Below, piece after piece: positions 8,767 through 17,312 of a stretch of 46,072 nt of DNA. The position numbers were made by a program, and so were the translations under genes. Every line of letters starts with the position of its first letter. Position 1 is the stretch's first letter. Under the pieces are notes generated by a model. The model was not told the origin of the DNA and ran no database searches. It saw nothing but the letters and a program-made list of their open reading frames with translations. The DNA comes from an uncultured Propionibacteriaceae bacterium (lineage in GTDB: Bacteria; Actinomycetota; Actinomycetes; Propionibacteriales; Propionibacteriaceae), in contig CAMDZW010000030.1 of assembly GCA_945911015.1 (NCBI GenBank), positions 1 to 46,072 of the forward strand, read 5' to 3'.

Positions 8767-9660
8767 CTAGGTGCGATCCGGGGAGGGTGCGGTGCGCAGG
8801 ATCTCTGCGGCCCGGCGGGTGATCGGGTTGACCGTGTCCCGGTGCCAGGCCAGATGGAGTCGGACGGTACGGGAGTCGCTCGGCTCCAGCTCACGGTAGG
8901 TCACCTGGTCCACCCCCATGGCGGTGCAGGACCGTGGAATGAGGGCGATGCCGCGGCCGGCCCGGACCAAGGCCAACATGGTCGGCACCTGGGAGGCAAT
9001 CTGGGTCCGCAGGAACTCTGCCACTCCCACCAGGGCGGCGCACACGTCATGCAGATAGCGCGATCCCTCCGGGCTGTAACCGATGTAGTCGTCGGCGATC
9101 GCACCGAGTGAGATCGGGCCGGGCTCGTCGGCGAGGCGATGGCCGGCCGGCAGCGCGAGGACCAGATCCTCCTCGTGCAGCAGGAAGGACTCCAGCCCCA
9201 GCGGCACCGGCGGCCGAATGACCGCCAGGTCGAGCATGCCGGTGCTGAGCTGCTCGGTCTGGACCTCGCTGACCTCTTCGGCCAGGGCGATGTGGACCTG
9301 GGGCAGGGCGTCGCTGATTGCGGTCAGGACCTCACCCAGCACGGCATAGGCGCCGATGGCGGTGAATCCGATCCGCAGGGTGCCGATCTGTCCGGCCGCG
9401 ACCCGGCGGGCTGACAGCGGGGCCGCTTCGGTCAGGGCAAGGATCCGGCGGGCGTCGGCCAGGAAGGTCTCTCCGGCGGCAGTCAGGGTGATCTCACGTC
9501 CCGAGCGGTCGATCAGTTGGGCGCCGATGATCCGCTCGAGTCCCTGGATCTGGCGGGTCAGCGGCGGTTGGGTCATGTTGAGTCGTTCGGCGGCGCGGCC
9601 GAAGTGGAGTTCTTCGGCGACGGTGGCGAAGCCTCGCAGCTGGGTCAGCGTGTAGCTCAT
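8767..9660 (-). CDS. LysR-family regulator of the adjacent aldarate-type operon
   Basis: A 297-residue LysR protein with an N-terminal helix-turn-helix (LRGFATVAEELHFGRAAERL, NMTQPPLTRQIQGLE) of the CatR/BenM-like group, and an effector domain containing GFTAIGAYAVL and ALIPRSC. The ATG complementary to 9658-9660 is chosen; a GTG two codons upstream (9666) is also possible. It is divergent from the hydroxyacid-dehydrogenase operon with only 70 bases between starts, the classic arrangement for a LysR activator of that operon. The effector is presumably an aldarate or cycloisomerase-pathway intermediate (inference). Confidence 0.88.
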   Translation of the reverse strand: MSYTLTQLRGFATVAEELHFGRAAERLNMTQPPLTRQIQGLERIIGAQLIDRSGREITLTAAGETFLADARRILALTEAAPLSARRVAAGQIGTLRIGFTAIGAYAVLGEVLTAISDALPQVHIALAEEVSEVQTEQLSTGMLDLAVIRPPVPLGLESFLLHEEDLVLALPAGHRLADEPGPISLGAIADDYIGYSPEGSRYLHDVCAALVGVAEFLRTQIASQVPTMLALVRAGRGIALIPRSCTAMGVDQVTYRELEPSDSRTVRLHLAWHRDTVNPITRRAAEILRTAPSPDRT

Positions 9661-9730
9661 GCCCACAAGGTATCGGTCGATATCAAAATAGTCTTGGACA
9701 GGTATTAGTGTGGCGGCTTAGCGTCAGGGC
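9661..9730. promoter_or_regulatory. Divergent LysR/operon control region
   Basis: Seventy bases with locally raised A+T (GATATCAAAATAG at 9679-9691) separate the divergent starts. The inverted repeat TATCG-GT-CGATA (9671-9682) is a candidate LysR contact. No unambiguous -35/-10 pair can be assigned. Confidence 0.5.
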
Positions 9731-10732
9731 ATGACGCGACTGGACCCCACTGTGCGATGCGCCATCGCCATGACCCCGACCCGAGCGGCCGATGTCTGCG
9801 ACCCGGCGACCCGAGAACTGATCAACACCTCATTCGACGCCGTCTGGGGCAGCGAGAAGCTCGACCTGGCCGAGGTCACTGACCTGGCCGCCGGTGCCGA
9901 GGTGCTGATCACCAGCTGGGGAACCCCGCCTTTGCCGGCCGATCTGTTCGGCCCGGGCGGCCCGACGATCGTGGGTCACGCTGCTGGCACGGTCAAGAAG
10001 CTGCTCCCGGCCGAGGTCGTCGGCCAGCAGGTCCAGGCCTTCTCCGCTGCCGGCAGGATTGCCTGGTCGGTCGGCGAACTGTGCTTGGCCACCTGCCTCA
10101 CGATGTTGCGTGAACTGCCCGCCCTCGACGCCGACATGCGGGCCGGTCACTGGCGCACCTCCGGTGCCCGTGGCCAGGAGCTGCGTGGCCGCCGGGTCGC
10201 GCTGATCGGTGCCTCCGCGACCGCGCGCGCCTTCCGTGAACTCCTGGTGCCCTTCCGGGCCGAGGTGGTGGTCCACGATCCCTACCTCACCGAGGAGAAG
10301 GCCGCTGCACTGGATGTCACGCCGGTCAGCCTTGAGGACGCCATGGACGCAGAGATCGTCTCCCTCCACGTGCCGAACCTGCCGGCCACCGAGGGCATGA
10401 TCACCGCCGAGCTGCTGGCGCGGATGCCTGACGGAGCCCTGCTCATCAACTCGGCCCGGGCTGCCTCGATCAACGCCCAGGCACTGACCACAGAGCTGCT
10501 GAGCGGACGGATCCGTGCCGCTGTCGATGTCTTCGACCCCGAACCGGCCGAACTGTCGGTCGAGCTGCGGTCCGCGCCCAATGTGTTGCTCACCCCGCAC
10601 ATCGCCGGTGACTCGGTGCAGGGGCATCTCGCCCTGGTCCGCTACGTGCTCGACGACATCATCGCCTTCCGCAGGGACGGAACCCACGGGCCCAGCTGGG
10701 TCGACCCGGCCGTGTGGGGGATCGCCGCATGA
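9731..10732 (+). CDS. D-isomer-specific 2-hydroxyacid dehydrogenase family protein
   Basis: A 333-residue two-domain NAD(P)-dependent oxidoreductase of the D-2-hydroxyacid dehydrogenase superfamily. The catalytic triad is identifiable: R243 in INSARAAS, E271 in FDPEPAE and H290 in LTPHIAG. The dinucleotide-binding loop reads IGASATA (159-165) where most relatives keep glycine at the last position of GxGxxG, so cofactor binding may differ. It is the first gene of the operon, and its stop overlaps the next start (ATGA at 10729). It probably interconverts a 2-hydroxy acid and a 2-oxo acid in sugar-acid catabolism; the substrate is unknown. Confidence 0.85.
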   Translation: MTRLDPTVRCAIAMTPTRAADVCDPATRELINTSFDAVWGSEKLDLAEVTDLAAGAEVLITSWGTPPLPADLFGPGGPTIVGHAAGTVKKLLPAEVVGQQVQAFSAAGRIAWSVGELCLATCLTMLRELPALDADMRAGHWRTSGARGQELRGRRVALIGASATARAFRELLVPFRAEVVVHDPYLTEEKAAALDVTPVSLEDAMDAEIVSLHVPNLPATEGMITAELLARMPDGALLINSARAASINAQALTTELLSGRIRAAVDVFDPEPAELSVELRSAPNVLLTPHIAGDSVQGHLALVRYVLDDIIAFRRDGTHGPSWVDPAVWGIAA

Positions 10733-11853
10733 ACGGACCGAGCCCCATTCGTACCGTCGAGGTGTTCCGGGTCCCGGTGCCCTTCGCGCAGAGCTTCGCT
10801 CTGGGCAGCGGATCAGTCGACAATGGCGGCGGCGTCGCCGACGTCGTCTTCGTCCGGATCGAGACCGAGGACGGCATCGTGGGATGGGGTGAACAGCGCG
10901 CCCTGCCGACGTGGAGCTACGAGACCGCCGAGACCATCGTCTCGGTGATCACCGGCGAACTTGCCCCGCTGGTGATCGGACTCTCGCCGTACGACATCGC
11001 CACCTTCCACCGGTCGGTGTCGCGAACACTCAGCCCGTCGGTGTCGAACGGTTTCCCCTTCGCCCAGAATGCGGTCGACATCGCGATGCACGATGCCGCC
11101 GGCAAACTGGCCGGCGTCTCGGTGCACCAACTGCTCGGCGGCAAGGTCCATGACCAGATCCCGCTCTGCTCGGCCATCGGGATCGACACGCCCGAGGCCG
11201 TCAAGGCACGGGTGCGGCGCAGCAGTGAGCTCCACGCGTACAAGATCAAGATCTCCGGCTCGGTCGAGGCTGACGCTGCCGCCGTGCGGGCGGCCGCCGA
11301 GGTGGCCGACGGGAAACCCCTGTGGCTCGACGCCAACCAGTCCTATGCCCCGAGTGCCCTGCGGATCCTGCTCGACCGCATTGCCGACGTGCCGGGACTG
11401 TGGTGTGTGGAGCAGCCGGTCCGCAGCACCGACTGGGGATCAATGGTGCGTCTGCGCCATGACCTGACCCTGCCCTTGGCCCTGGACGAGGGCAGCTTCA
11501 CCGCCGCCGATCTGGCCCGCGGGGTCACCCTCGGCGCAGCGGACATGATCGTGGTCAAGACCTGCAAGTCGGGCGGTCTGCGGCAGGCCCAGAAAACGGT
11601 AGCGGTGGCCGAGGCCCACGGGGTCGAACTACTCGCCAGCGGGCTCACCGACACCGGCATCGGCTTCGCCGCCGCGCTGCACCTGTTCAGCGGACACGAC
11701 CTGGCCCTGCCGGCCGAGCTGAACGGTCCCGAACTGCTCAGCGAGCTCTACGTCGACGGCCTCGAGTTCGTCGACGGTCATGCCGTGGTGCCGACCGGTC
11801 CCGGTTTGGGGGTCGAGGTGGATGAGGACCGGATCCGTTCGACGGCGCTCTGA
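10729..11853 (+). CDS. Enolase-superfamily enzyme, muconate-cycloisomerase (MLE) subgroup
   Basis: A 374-residue member of the mandelate racemase/muconate lactonizing group. The N-terminal capping domain is followed by a barrel with the KxK motif YKIKISG (K172, K174). Metal ligands are D201 (WLDANQ), E228 (CVEQPV) and D253 (ALDEG), and the lysine(s) of VVKTCKSGG (277-280) face them. Two-lysine active sites define the MLE subgroup: cycloisomerases, dipeptide epimerases, racemases. The ATG start overlaps the preceding stop codon by four bases. With glucarate dehydratase in the same operon it may act on an aldarate lactone or a related acid, but the reaction cannot be assigned. Confidence 0.85.
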   Translation: MNGPSPIRTVEVFRVPVPFAQSFALGSGSVDNGGGVADVVFVRIETEDGIVGWGEQRALPTWSYETAETIVSVITGELAPLVIGLSPYDIATFHRSVSRTLSPSVSNGFPFAQNAVDIAMHDAAGKLAGVSVHQLLGGKVHDQIPLCSAIGIDTPEAVKARVRRSSELHAYKIKISGSVEADAAAVRAAAEVADGKPLWLDANQSYAPSALRILLDRIADVPGLWCVEQPVRSTDWGSMVRLRHDLTLPLALDEGSFTAADLARGVTLGAADMIVVKTCKSGGLRQAQKTVAVAEAHGVELLASGLTDTGIGFAAALHLFSGHDLALPAELNGPELLSELYVDGLEFVDGHAVVPTGPGLGVEVDEDRIRSTAL

Positions 11854-11917
11854 TTGATCCCTTTGCCTGCTCCATCTGCCCGACTCCATATGTATGTGTG
11901 ACAAGGAGGACACCCTC

Positions 11918-13237
11918 ATGGAACTGTCGCGACCCCAATTGTCTCGACGAACCCTGATGAGATCCGGCGCCCTGGGCGTGGGACTCGCAGCACTGGCCGG
12001 GGCCGGATGCGCCCCGCGCGCCGATCCCGACACCCTCAGCTGGTCCATGTGGTCCAGCACGGCGGCCGAAACCGAGGTCTGGGACGACTTCAACGCCTAC
12101 GTGGAAGAAAGCCTTGGCCGGGAGGCGATCGCCCACCTGACCCCGTCCAGCGGCTATGCGACCAAGATGGACCTGCAACTGGTCAGTGGCACCCAGTCGA
12201 TGGTGCACGGGGTCAACGGGTGGCTGGTGCCGACCTATGCCGGCCGGGGCGCCCTGCGGCCGCTGAACGACTTGATCGAGGACGACCCGGAGTTCGACCA
12301 CGACGACTTCTTCGAACCGATCCGCAGGATCTCCTCCTTCGACGACCGGACCTATGGCATCGGCTTCGATGTCGCACCGATGGTGCTCTACTACAACAAG
12401 ACCCTCTTCGAAGCCGAAGGGATCGCGACTCCTCACCCCGAGATCGCGATGAGCTGGGAGGAGTTCCGCGAGCTCGCGGCCGCTTTCGTCAAACCCAATC
12501 AGTACGGCTTCTGCTGTGGCCCATCGATCGATGACGGCATCTCCTGGCTCTACAGCGCCGGCGGCAATGTGATGAACACCGAGCAGACTGAGTCGACCCT
12601 GCACGCCCCCGAGGCCCGCCACGCGATCGACTTCATGGTCGGCCTGTTCACCCAGGACCCGGTCACCCCGCCGATCGACAACCTGGTCAGCACCAGCTCA
12701 CTGGCCAACTTCCTCGACGGCAATGTCGCGATGATGCAGAACGGTCCCTGGCAGGTGCTCAACGTCCGCAAGGCTGACTTCGAATGGGACATCGCCCCCT
12801 TCCCGGCCGGACCGGCCGGCAGCCTGCCACGGCTGTCCGGCTCCTGCTTCGGCATCCCCACCGCGACCAAGGACGTGCCCATGGCCTGGGAATTGATGAA
12901 GGTCCTCACCAGCAAGCAAGCGCTCGACATCTATGCCCGCGCCGGGCGCAACAACCCGGCCCGTCAATCGGCCAGCACCGCCTTCGCCCCACCACCGGCG
13001 AACCTCGGTCTGGTCCAGAAGATCCTGGCTGGCGAGGTCGAGGCCAGCGGTCACCAGTACGACGTCACCACCAACTGGAACGAGGTACGCAACCTTCTGG
13101 CCCAGGAATTCCCGCAGGTCTTCCTCGGTCAGCGGAGCGTGGACGAGTTCCTCGACAGCGTACGGCCGCGGCTGGACGTCCTGATGGCCCAGAACACCGA
13201 CAACATCCGCCAGCTGCGCATGTCCGAGGGGCGATGA
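11918..13237 (+). CDS. ABC sugar-type solute-binding lipoprotein
   Basis: A 439-residue family-1 extracellular binding protein. A twin-arginine signal (LSRRTLMRSG, residues 8-17) leads to a lipobox-like cysteine at residue 31, so it is probably exported folded and lipid-anchored. The ligand-binding part has the usual motifs of sugar binding proteins (FDVAPMVLYYNKTLFEAEGI; GNVAMMQNGPWQVL). The start is fixed by AAGGAGG seven bases before the ATG at 11918; the open frame extends 24 bases further. It precedes its two permeases with an ATGA junction. The ligand is probably the aldarate, uronate or oligosaccharide used by this operon (inference). Confidence 0.92.
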   Translation: MELSRPQLSRRTLMRSGALGVGLAALAGAGCAPRADPDTLSWSMWSSTAAETEVWDDFNAYVEESLGREAIAHLTPSSGYATKMDLQLVSGTQSMVHGVNGWLVPTYAGRGALRPLNDLIEDDPEFDHDDFFEPIRRISSFDDRTYGIGFDVAPMVLYYNKTLFEAEGIATPHPEIAMSWEEFRELAAAFVKPNQYGFCCGPSIDDGISWLYSAGGNVMNTEQTESTLHAPEARHAIDFMVGLFTQDPVTPPIDNLVSTSSLANFLDGNVAMMQNGPWQVLNVRKADFEWDIAPFPAGPAGSLPRLSGSCFGIPTATKDVPMAWELMKVLTSKQALDIYARAGRNNPARQSASTAFAPPPANLGLVQKILAGEVEASGHQYDVTTNWNEVRNLLAQEFPQVFLGQRSVDEFLDSVRPRLDVLMAQNTDNIRQLRMSEGR

Positions 13238-13239
13238 CC

Positions 13240-14166
13240 ATGTCCGCAGCCACAGCACCTGCACCCGCGCCTGCACCTGCCCGCGCCCGGGGGTCGAAGG
13301 AGAAGGTCTGGCTCGTCGCCTGGCTGTTCCTGCTGCCGTCCTTCCTCGGTTTCGCCATCTTCACCGTCGGGCCGGTGATCGCTGCCGCAGTGATCTCACT
13401 GCTGGACTGGAACCTGTTCAGCCCGCCCACCTTCGTCTGGTTCGAGAACTTCGGCCGGTTGACCGGCGACCCGACCTTCTGGGCGTCGCTGCGCAACACC
13501 GCCATCTTCACCTTCACCAGCGTCCCGCTGTCGATCCTGGTCAGCCTGCTGCTGGCCCTGCTGCTCAACCGGGGCGTGCGGTGGATCACCGGCTTCCGAT
13601 CCCTGCTGCTGTTGCCCTATGCCACCATCACGGTCGCGGTGTCCTTCGTGTGGATGTGGCTCTACATCCCGACCGACGGCCTGGTGAACCGGGTCCTCGG
13701 CCTGGTCGGCATCGACGGCCCGGCATGGCTGGTGTCCGATGTGTGGGCCATGCCAGCACTGGTGTTCATGAGCGTGTGGAAGAGCTTCGGGTTCGCGATG
13801 GTGATCCTGCTGGCCGGCATGCAGGGCATCCCTGAGACGCTGTACGAGGCGGCCCGGGTGGACGGCGCCTCGGCCTGGCAACGATTCCGCTCGATCACCT
13901 TGCCGATGCTCTCCCCGGCGATGTTCTTCGTCGTGGTCACCTCGATCATCGGGTCGTTCCAGGTCTTCGACCAGGCCCTGATCATGACCAACGGCGGGCC
14001 GGGCACCAGCACCACCACCTTGGTGATGTACATCTACCGGACCGGATTCGAGAACTACAACCAGGGCTACGCCGCAGCGCAGTCTTTGGTGCTGTTCGCC
14101 TTCATCGCCCTGATCACTGCCGCTCAGTTCCTCACCCAACGGAGGCTCGTCCACTATGACCAGTGA
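13240..14166 (+). CDS. ABC transporter permease, sugar type (MalF-like)
   Basis: A 308-residue inner-membrane permease with six predicted helices. It has the EAA loop (LYEAARVDGASAWQRFRSIT) that docks the ATPase. The alanine/proline-rich N-terminus is cytoplasmic. Two starts are possible: ATG 13234 overlaps the binding-protein stop, and ATG 13240 has GAGGGG at a better distance (seven bases), so 13240 is preferred. It overlaps the second permease by 11 bases. No ATPase gene is in the operon, as is common for actinobacterial CUT1 importers that share an MsiK-type ATPase. Confidence 0.92.
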   Translation: MSAATAPAPAPAPARARGSKEKVWLVAWLFLLPSFLGFAIFTVGPVIAAAVISLLDWNLFSPPTFVWFENFGRLTGDPTFWASLRNTAIFTFTSVPLSILVSLLLALLLNRGVRWITGFRSLLLLPYATITVAVSFVWMWLYIPTDGLVNRVLGLVGIDGPAWLVSDVWAMPALVFMSVWKSFGFAMVILLAGMQGIPETLYEAARVDGASAWQRFRSITLPMLSPAMFFVVVTSIIGSFQVFDQALIMTNGGPGTSTTTLVMYIYRTGFENYNQGYAAAQSLVLFAFIALITAAQFLTQRRLVHYDQ

Positions 14167-15052
14167 TGTGTTGACCCGTCCGGTCGCCACCCGCGCGGCC
14201 ACCACCGCGACACCGCACCGCAAGCCGACCGCTGAGGTGGTCAAGGCCAAACTGTTCCTGTTCGTCTGCGTGCTGGTGACGGCCTTCACCCTGACACCGA
14301 TCGTGATGATGGTGTTGATCTCGTTCCAGTCCGACGCCGAGTCGATGGCGGCCACCCCGTCACTGTGGCCGACCAGTTGGCATCCGGAGAACTATGCCCG
14401 ACTGCTCGACGAGGTGCCGTTCCTGCGGTACCTGCTCAACACCTTCATCTTCGCCGGCGGCACCGCACTGCTGGAGACGATCACCGCGGCTCTGGCCGCC
14501 TATGCCTTCGCCCGCCTCGAGTTCCGGGGGCGCGGGATCATCTTTGCGGTCTACCTGGCCACCTTGATGATCCCGACCCAGGTGACCTTGATCCCGCAGT
14601 TCGTCATGGTCGCCCGATTGCAGTGGATCGACACCTGGTGGGGGATGATCCTGCCGCACGCCTTCACCGCCCTGGGTGTCTTCCTGCTGCGCCAGTTCTT
14701 CCTCGGCATTCCCAGAGAACTCGAGGAAGCCGCCCGGATCGACGGAGCCAATCGGTGGCAGACCTTCACCCGGATCATCGTGCCACTGGCCGTGCCGGCG
14801 ATCGCGACGCTGCTGGTGTTCAAATTCATCCAGCAGTGGAACAACCTGTTGTGGCCGCTGGTGGTCTCCAACACCGAGGCCACCCGCACTGTGGCAGTCG
14901 GACTGCAGGTCTTCCAGGACACCAACGGCACCCAGTGGAACCTGCTGCTGGCCGCAGCCACGATCACCACGGTCCCGTTGATCATCCTGTTCTTCATCAG
15001 CCAGCGCTGGTTCGTGCGCGGCATCACCATGGGAGGTTTCGGCGGACGATGA
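14156..15052 (+). CDS. ABC transporter permease, sugar type (MalG-like)
   Basis: A 298-residue permease with six hydrophobic segments and the EAA loop (LEEAARIDGANRWQTFTRII). Its N-terminus overlaps the previous gene by 11 bases and its stop overlaps the next start (ATGA at 15049), so the three genes are translationally coupled. With the preceding gene it forms the heterodimeric channel for the 11918-13237 binding protein. Confidence 0.92.
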   Translation: MTSDVLTRPVATRAATTATPHRKPTAEVVKAKLFLFVCVLVTAFTLTPIVMMVLISFQSDAESMAATPSLWPTSWHPENYARLLDEVPFLRYLLNTFIFAGGTALLETITAALAAYAFARLEFRGRGIIFAVYLATLMIPTQVTLIPQFVMVARLQWIDTWWGMILPHAFTALGVFLLRQFFLGIPRELEEAARIDGANRWQTFTRIIVPLAVPAIATLLVFKFIQQWNNLLWPLVVSNTEATRTVAVGLQVFQDTNGTQWNLLLAAATITTVPLIILFFISQRWFVRGITMGGFGGR

Positions 15053-15867
15053 GCGACACATCTGAACCGATCTGGGCAGTCTTCACCAAACCCTGGGGTG
15101 ACCTGCCGGCCAACGAACTCGCCCCGCTGGTGGCCGACCTCGGCTTCACCGGCGCCGAGCTCCCGGTCCGGCCCGGCTTCGAGGTGACGCCGACCAATGC
15201 AGCAACCGAGCTGCCACGGGTGGTGCAGACCATGGCCCGGTCCGGGATCACCACCATCAGCGTGGCGGCCGATCCCACCGAGGAGATCCTGGCCGGGTGT
15301 GCGGCGGCCGGTGTCGGGCTGGTGCGGATCATGGCCCCGGTCAACGATCACGACTGGACCGGCTCGCTCACCCGGATGCGGAAACACCTCGCCAGCTGGG
15401 TCGAGATGGCACGACCGTACGGGGTGAGGATCGGCATCCAGCCCCACCACGGGGCGTGGGTCAGCACGGTGCTCGGGGTGCAGGTCCTGGCCGACCGATG
15501 GGATGGCGACCGGGTCGGGATCGTCTGGGATGCCGCCCACGATGCGCTGGCCGGGGAGGACCCGGTCACCACCCTCACGCTGGCCAGTGAGCGGCTGATG
15601 TTGGTCAACCTGAAGAATGCGCGCTACCTTCCTCGCGACGAGGCGGCTGCGGGCCACGGTGCACCGAAGACCTGGTTCGGCAGCGGTCAGGACGGCCTGG
15701 CCGACTGGCCCACGATCATTGCCCATCTGGTCGCCACCGGATGGGATGGACCGGTCTGTCTGACCGCGCAGTACAACGCAGCCGACGGTCCCGAGGACTA
15801 CGCTCGGCTGGTGGGAGCTGATCTGGCCTGGGCCAGGCAGCTGTGGCGCGACGCGCGCGCCGACTGA
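15049..15867 (+). CDS. TIM-barrel sugar-phosphate isomerase/epimerase-like protein
   Basis: A 272-residue protein of the xylose-isomerase-like TIM-barrel (AP endonuclease family 2) superfamily. Metal-site-type motifs are visible: [18 protein letters not shown] and LVNLKNARY, consistent with a divalent-metal isomerase or epimerase. The start overlaps the permease stop by four bases. It sits between the importer and glucarate dehydratase, so it probably isomerises an imported sugar acid or keto acid. The substrate is not known. Confidence 0.8.
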   Translation: MSDTSEPIWAVFTKPWGDLPANELAPLVADLGFTGAELPVRPGFEVTPTNAATELPRVVQTMARSGITTISVAADPTEEILAGCAAAGVGLVRIMAPVNDHDWTGSLTRMRKHLASWVEMARPYGVRIGIQPHHGAWVSTVLGVQVLADRWDGDRVGIVWDAAHDALAGEDPVTTLTLASERLMLVNLKNARYLPRDEAAAGHGAPKTWFGSGQDGLADWPTIIAHLVATGWDGPVCLTAQYNAADGPEDYARLVGADLAWARQLWRDARAD

Positions 15868-15877
15868 AGGAGAGCAG

Positions 15878-17230
15878 ATGAACCCCACCGCCCGCACCGG
15901 ACCGACGATCGTGACGGTTGAAGCCGTGCCGGTGGCCGGTCACGACTCAATGCTGTTGAACCTGTCCGGGGCCCACGGCCCCTGGTTCACCCGCACCATC
16001 GTGGTCGTCACCGACTCCGAGGGCCGCACCGGGCTGGGCGAGGTGCCCGGCGGTGAGGCGATCGTGGCCACCGTACGAGAAGCGGCGGACGTCCTGCGCG
16101 GGGAGCCGGTCGCCCGCCTGCGCAGCCTGGTCCGTCGGGTGGGTGCCGTCTTCGCCGACCGGGACCGTGGCGGCCGCGGTCGGCAGACCTTCGACCTACG
16201 GACCACGATCCATGCTGCGGCCGGTCTCGAATCGGCCCTGCTGGATCTGCACGGGCAGCATCTGGGAGTGCCGGTGGCCGAACTGCTCGGCGACGGGCAA
16301 CAGCGTGACGTTGTCCCCGTACTGGGCTATCTGTTCTTCGTCGGCGACGCCGACCGCACCGACCTGCCGTACCGCAGGTCGACCGGTGACGGCTCCAACG
16401 ATCGAGCCTGGCAGCACGTACGCACCCTGCCGGCGCTCGACACCGAAGGGATCCTGCGACAGGCCGAAGCCGCGCAGGAACGGTACGGATTCAGCGACTT
16501 CAAACTCAAGGGTGGAGTGCTGGCGGCCGATGCCGAGGCCGACACCGTCACCGCCTTGAAGGGGCGGTTCCCCCAGGCCCGGATCACCCTCGACCCCAAC
16601 GGGGCCTGGTTGCTCGACGAGGCCATCCGGATCGGACGTCGACTGCGGCAGGTGCTGACCTATGCCGAGGACCCATGTGGTGCCGAGGGGCGGTTCTCCG
16701 GCCGGGAGGTGATGGCCGAGTTCCGCCGTGCGACGGGGCTGCCGACCGCCACCAACATGGTCGCCACCGACTGGCGCGAACTCCAGCATGCGATCCGCCT
16801 CGGCGCGGTCGACATCCCATTGGCGGACCCGCATTTTTGGACCATGTCCGGCTCGGTCCGGGTGGCGCAGTTGTGTCACGACCTGGGACTGACCTGGGGA
16901 TCGCACTCCAACAACCACCTCGACATCTCGTTGGCGATGTTCACCCACACCGCAGCGGCTGCACCGGGCGAGATCACCGCCCTCGACACCCACTGGATCT
17001 GGCAGGACGGCGAAGGCGTCACGACCGCCCCGCTGCCGATCCAGCACGGTCAGATCACGGTGCCGTCGACTCCCGGGCTGGGGATCGAGCTCGACCGGGA
17101 TCGGCTCGCCAGCGCCCACGAGCTGTACCGCGAGCACGGTCTGGGTGCGCGCGACGATGCCATCGCCATGCAGCACCTGATCCCGGGATGGACCTTCGAC
17201 CCGAATCGACCCGCCCTCGTCCGGGACTGA
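15878..17230 (+). CDS. gudD: Glucarate dehydratase
   Basis: A 450-residue enolase-superfamily dehydratase that converts D-glucarate (and L-idarate) to 5-keto-4-deoxyglucarate. The diagnostic features are all present: the opening [25 protein letters not shown] (K209, K211), DPNGAW (D239, N241), EDP (264-266), N293, and the catalytic dyad D317 and H343 (ADPHFW; SHSNNH). The 26-residue dyad spacing equals that of the E. coli enzyme. The start has AAGGAGAG directly upstream. It is the last gene of the LysR-linked operon. The downstream aldolase and dehydrogenase for its product are not in the window. Confidence 0.93.
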   Translation: MNPTARTGPTIVTVEAVPVAGHDSMLLNLSGAHGPWFTRTIVVVTDSEGRTGLGEVPGGEAIVATVREAADVLRGEPVARLRSLVRRVGAVFADRDRGGRGRQTFDLRTTIHAAAGLESALLDLHGQHLGVPVAELLGDGQQRDVVPVLGYLFFVGDADRTDLPYRRSTGDGSNDRAWQHVRTLPALDTEGILRQAEAAQERYGFSDFKLKGGVLAADAEADTVTALKGRFPQARITLDPNGAWLLDEAIRIGRRLRQVLTYAEDPCGAEGRFSGREVMAEFRRATGLPTATNMVATDWRELQHAIRLGAVDIPLADPHFWTMSGSVRVAQLCHDLGLTWGSHSNNHLDISLAMFTHTAAAAPGEITALDTHWIWQDGEGVTTAPLPIQHGQITVPSTPGLGIELDRDRLASAHELYREHGLGARDDAIAMQHLIPGWTFDPNRPALVRD

Positions 17231-17312
17231 CGCCCGTTCGCGATTGGGGTCCAGCAGACCACCTGACGGCTGGAATGGGTCGATGAAAGCTCCGGACGGT
17301 AACCTCAGGCCC

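Noticed and set aside
17244..17312. Upstream extension of pyruvate carboxylase
   Set aside because: The family begins at MFSKVLVANRGE; the extra 23 residues have no similarity to it.
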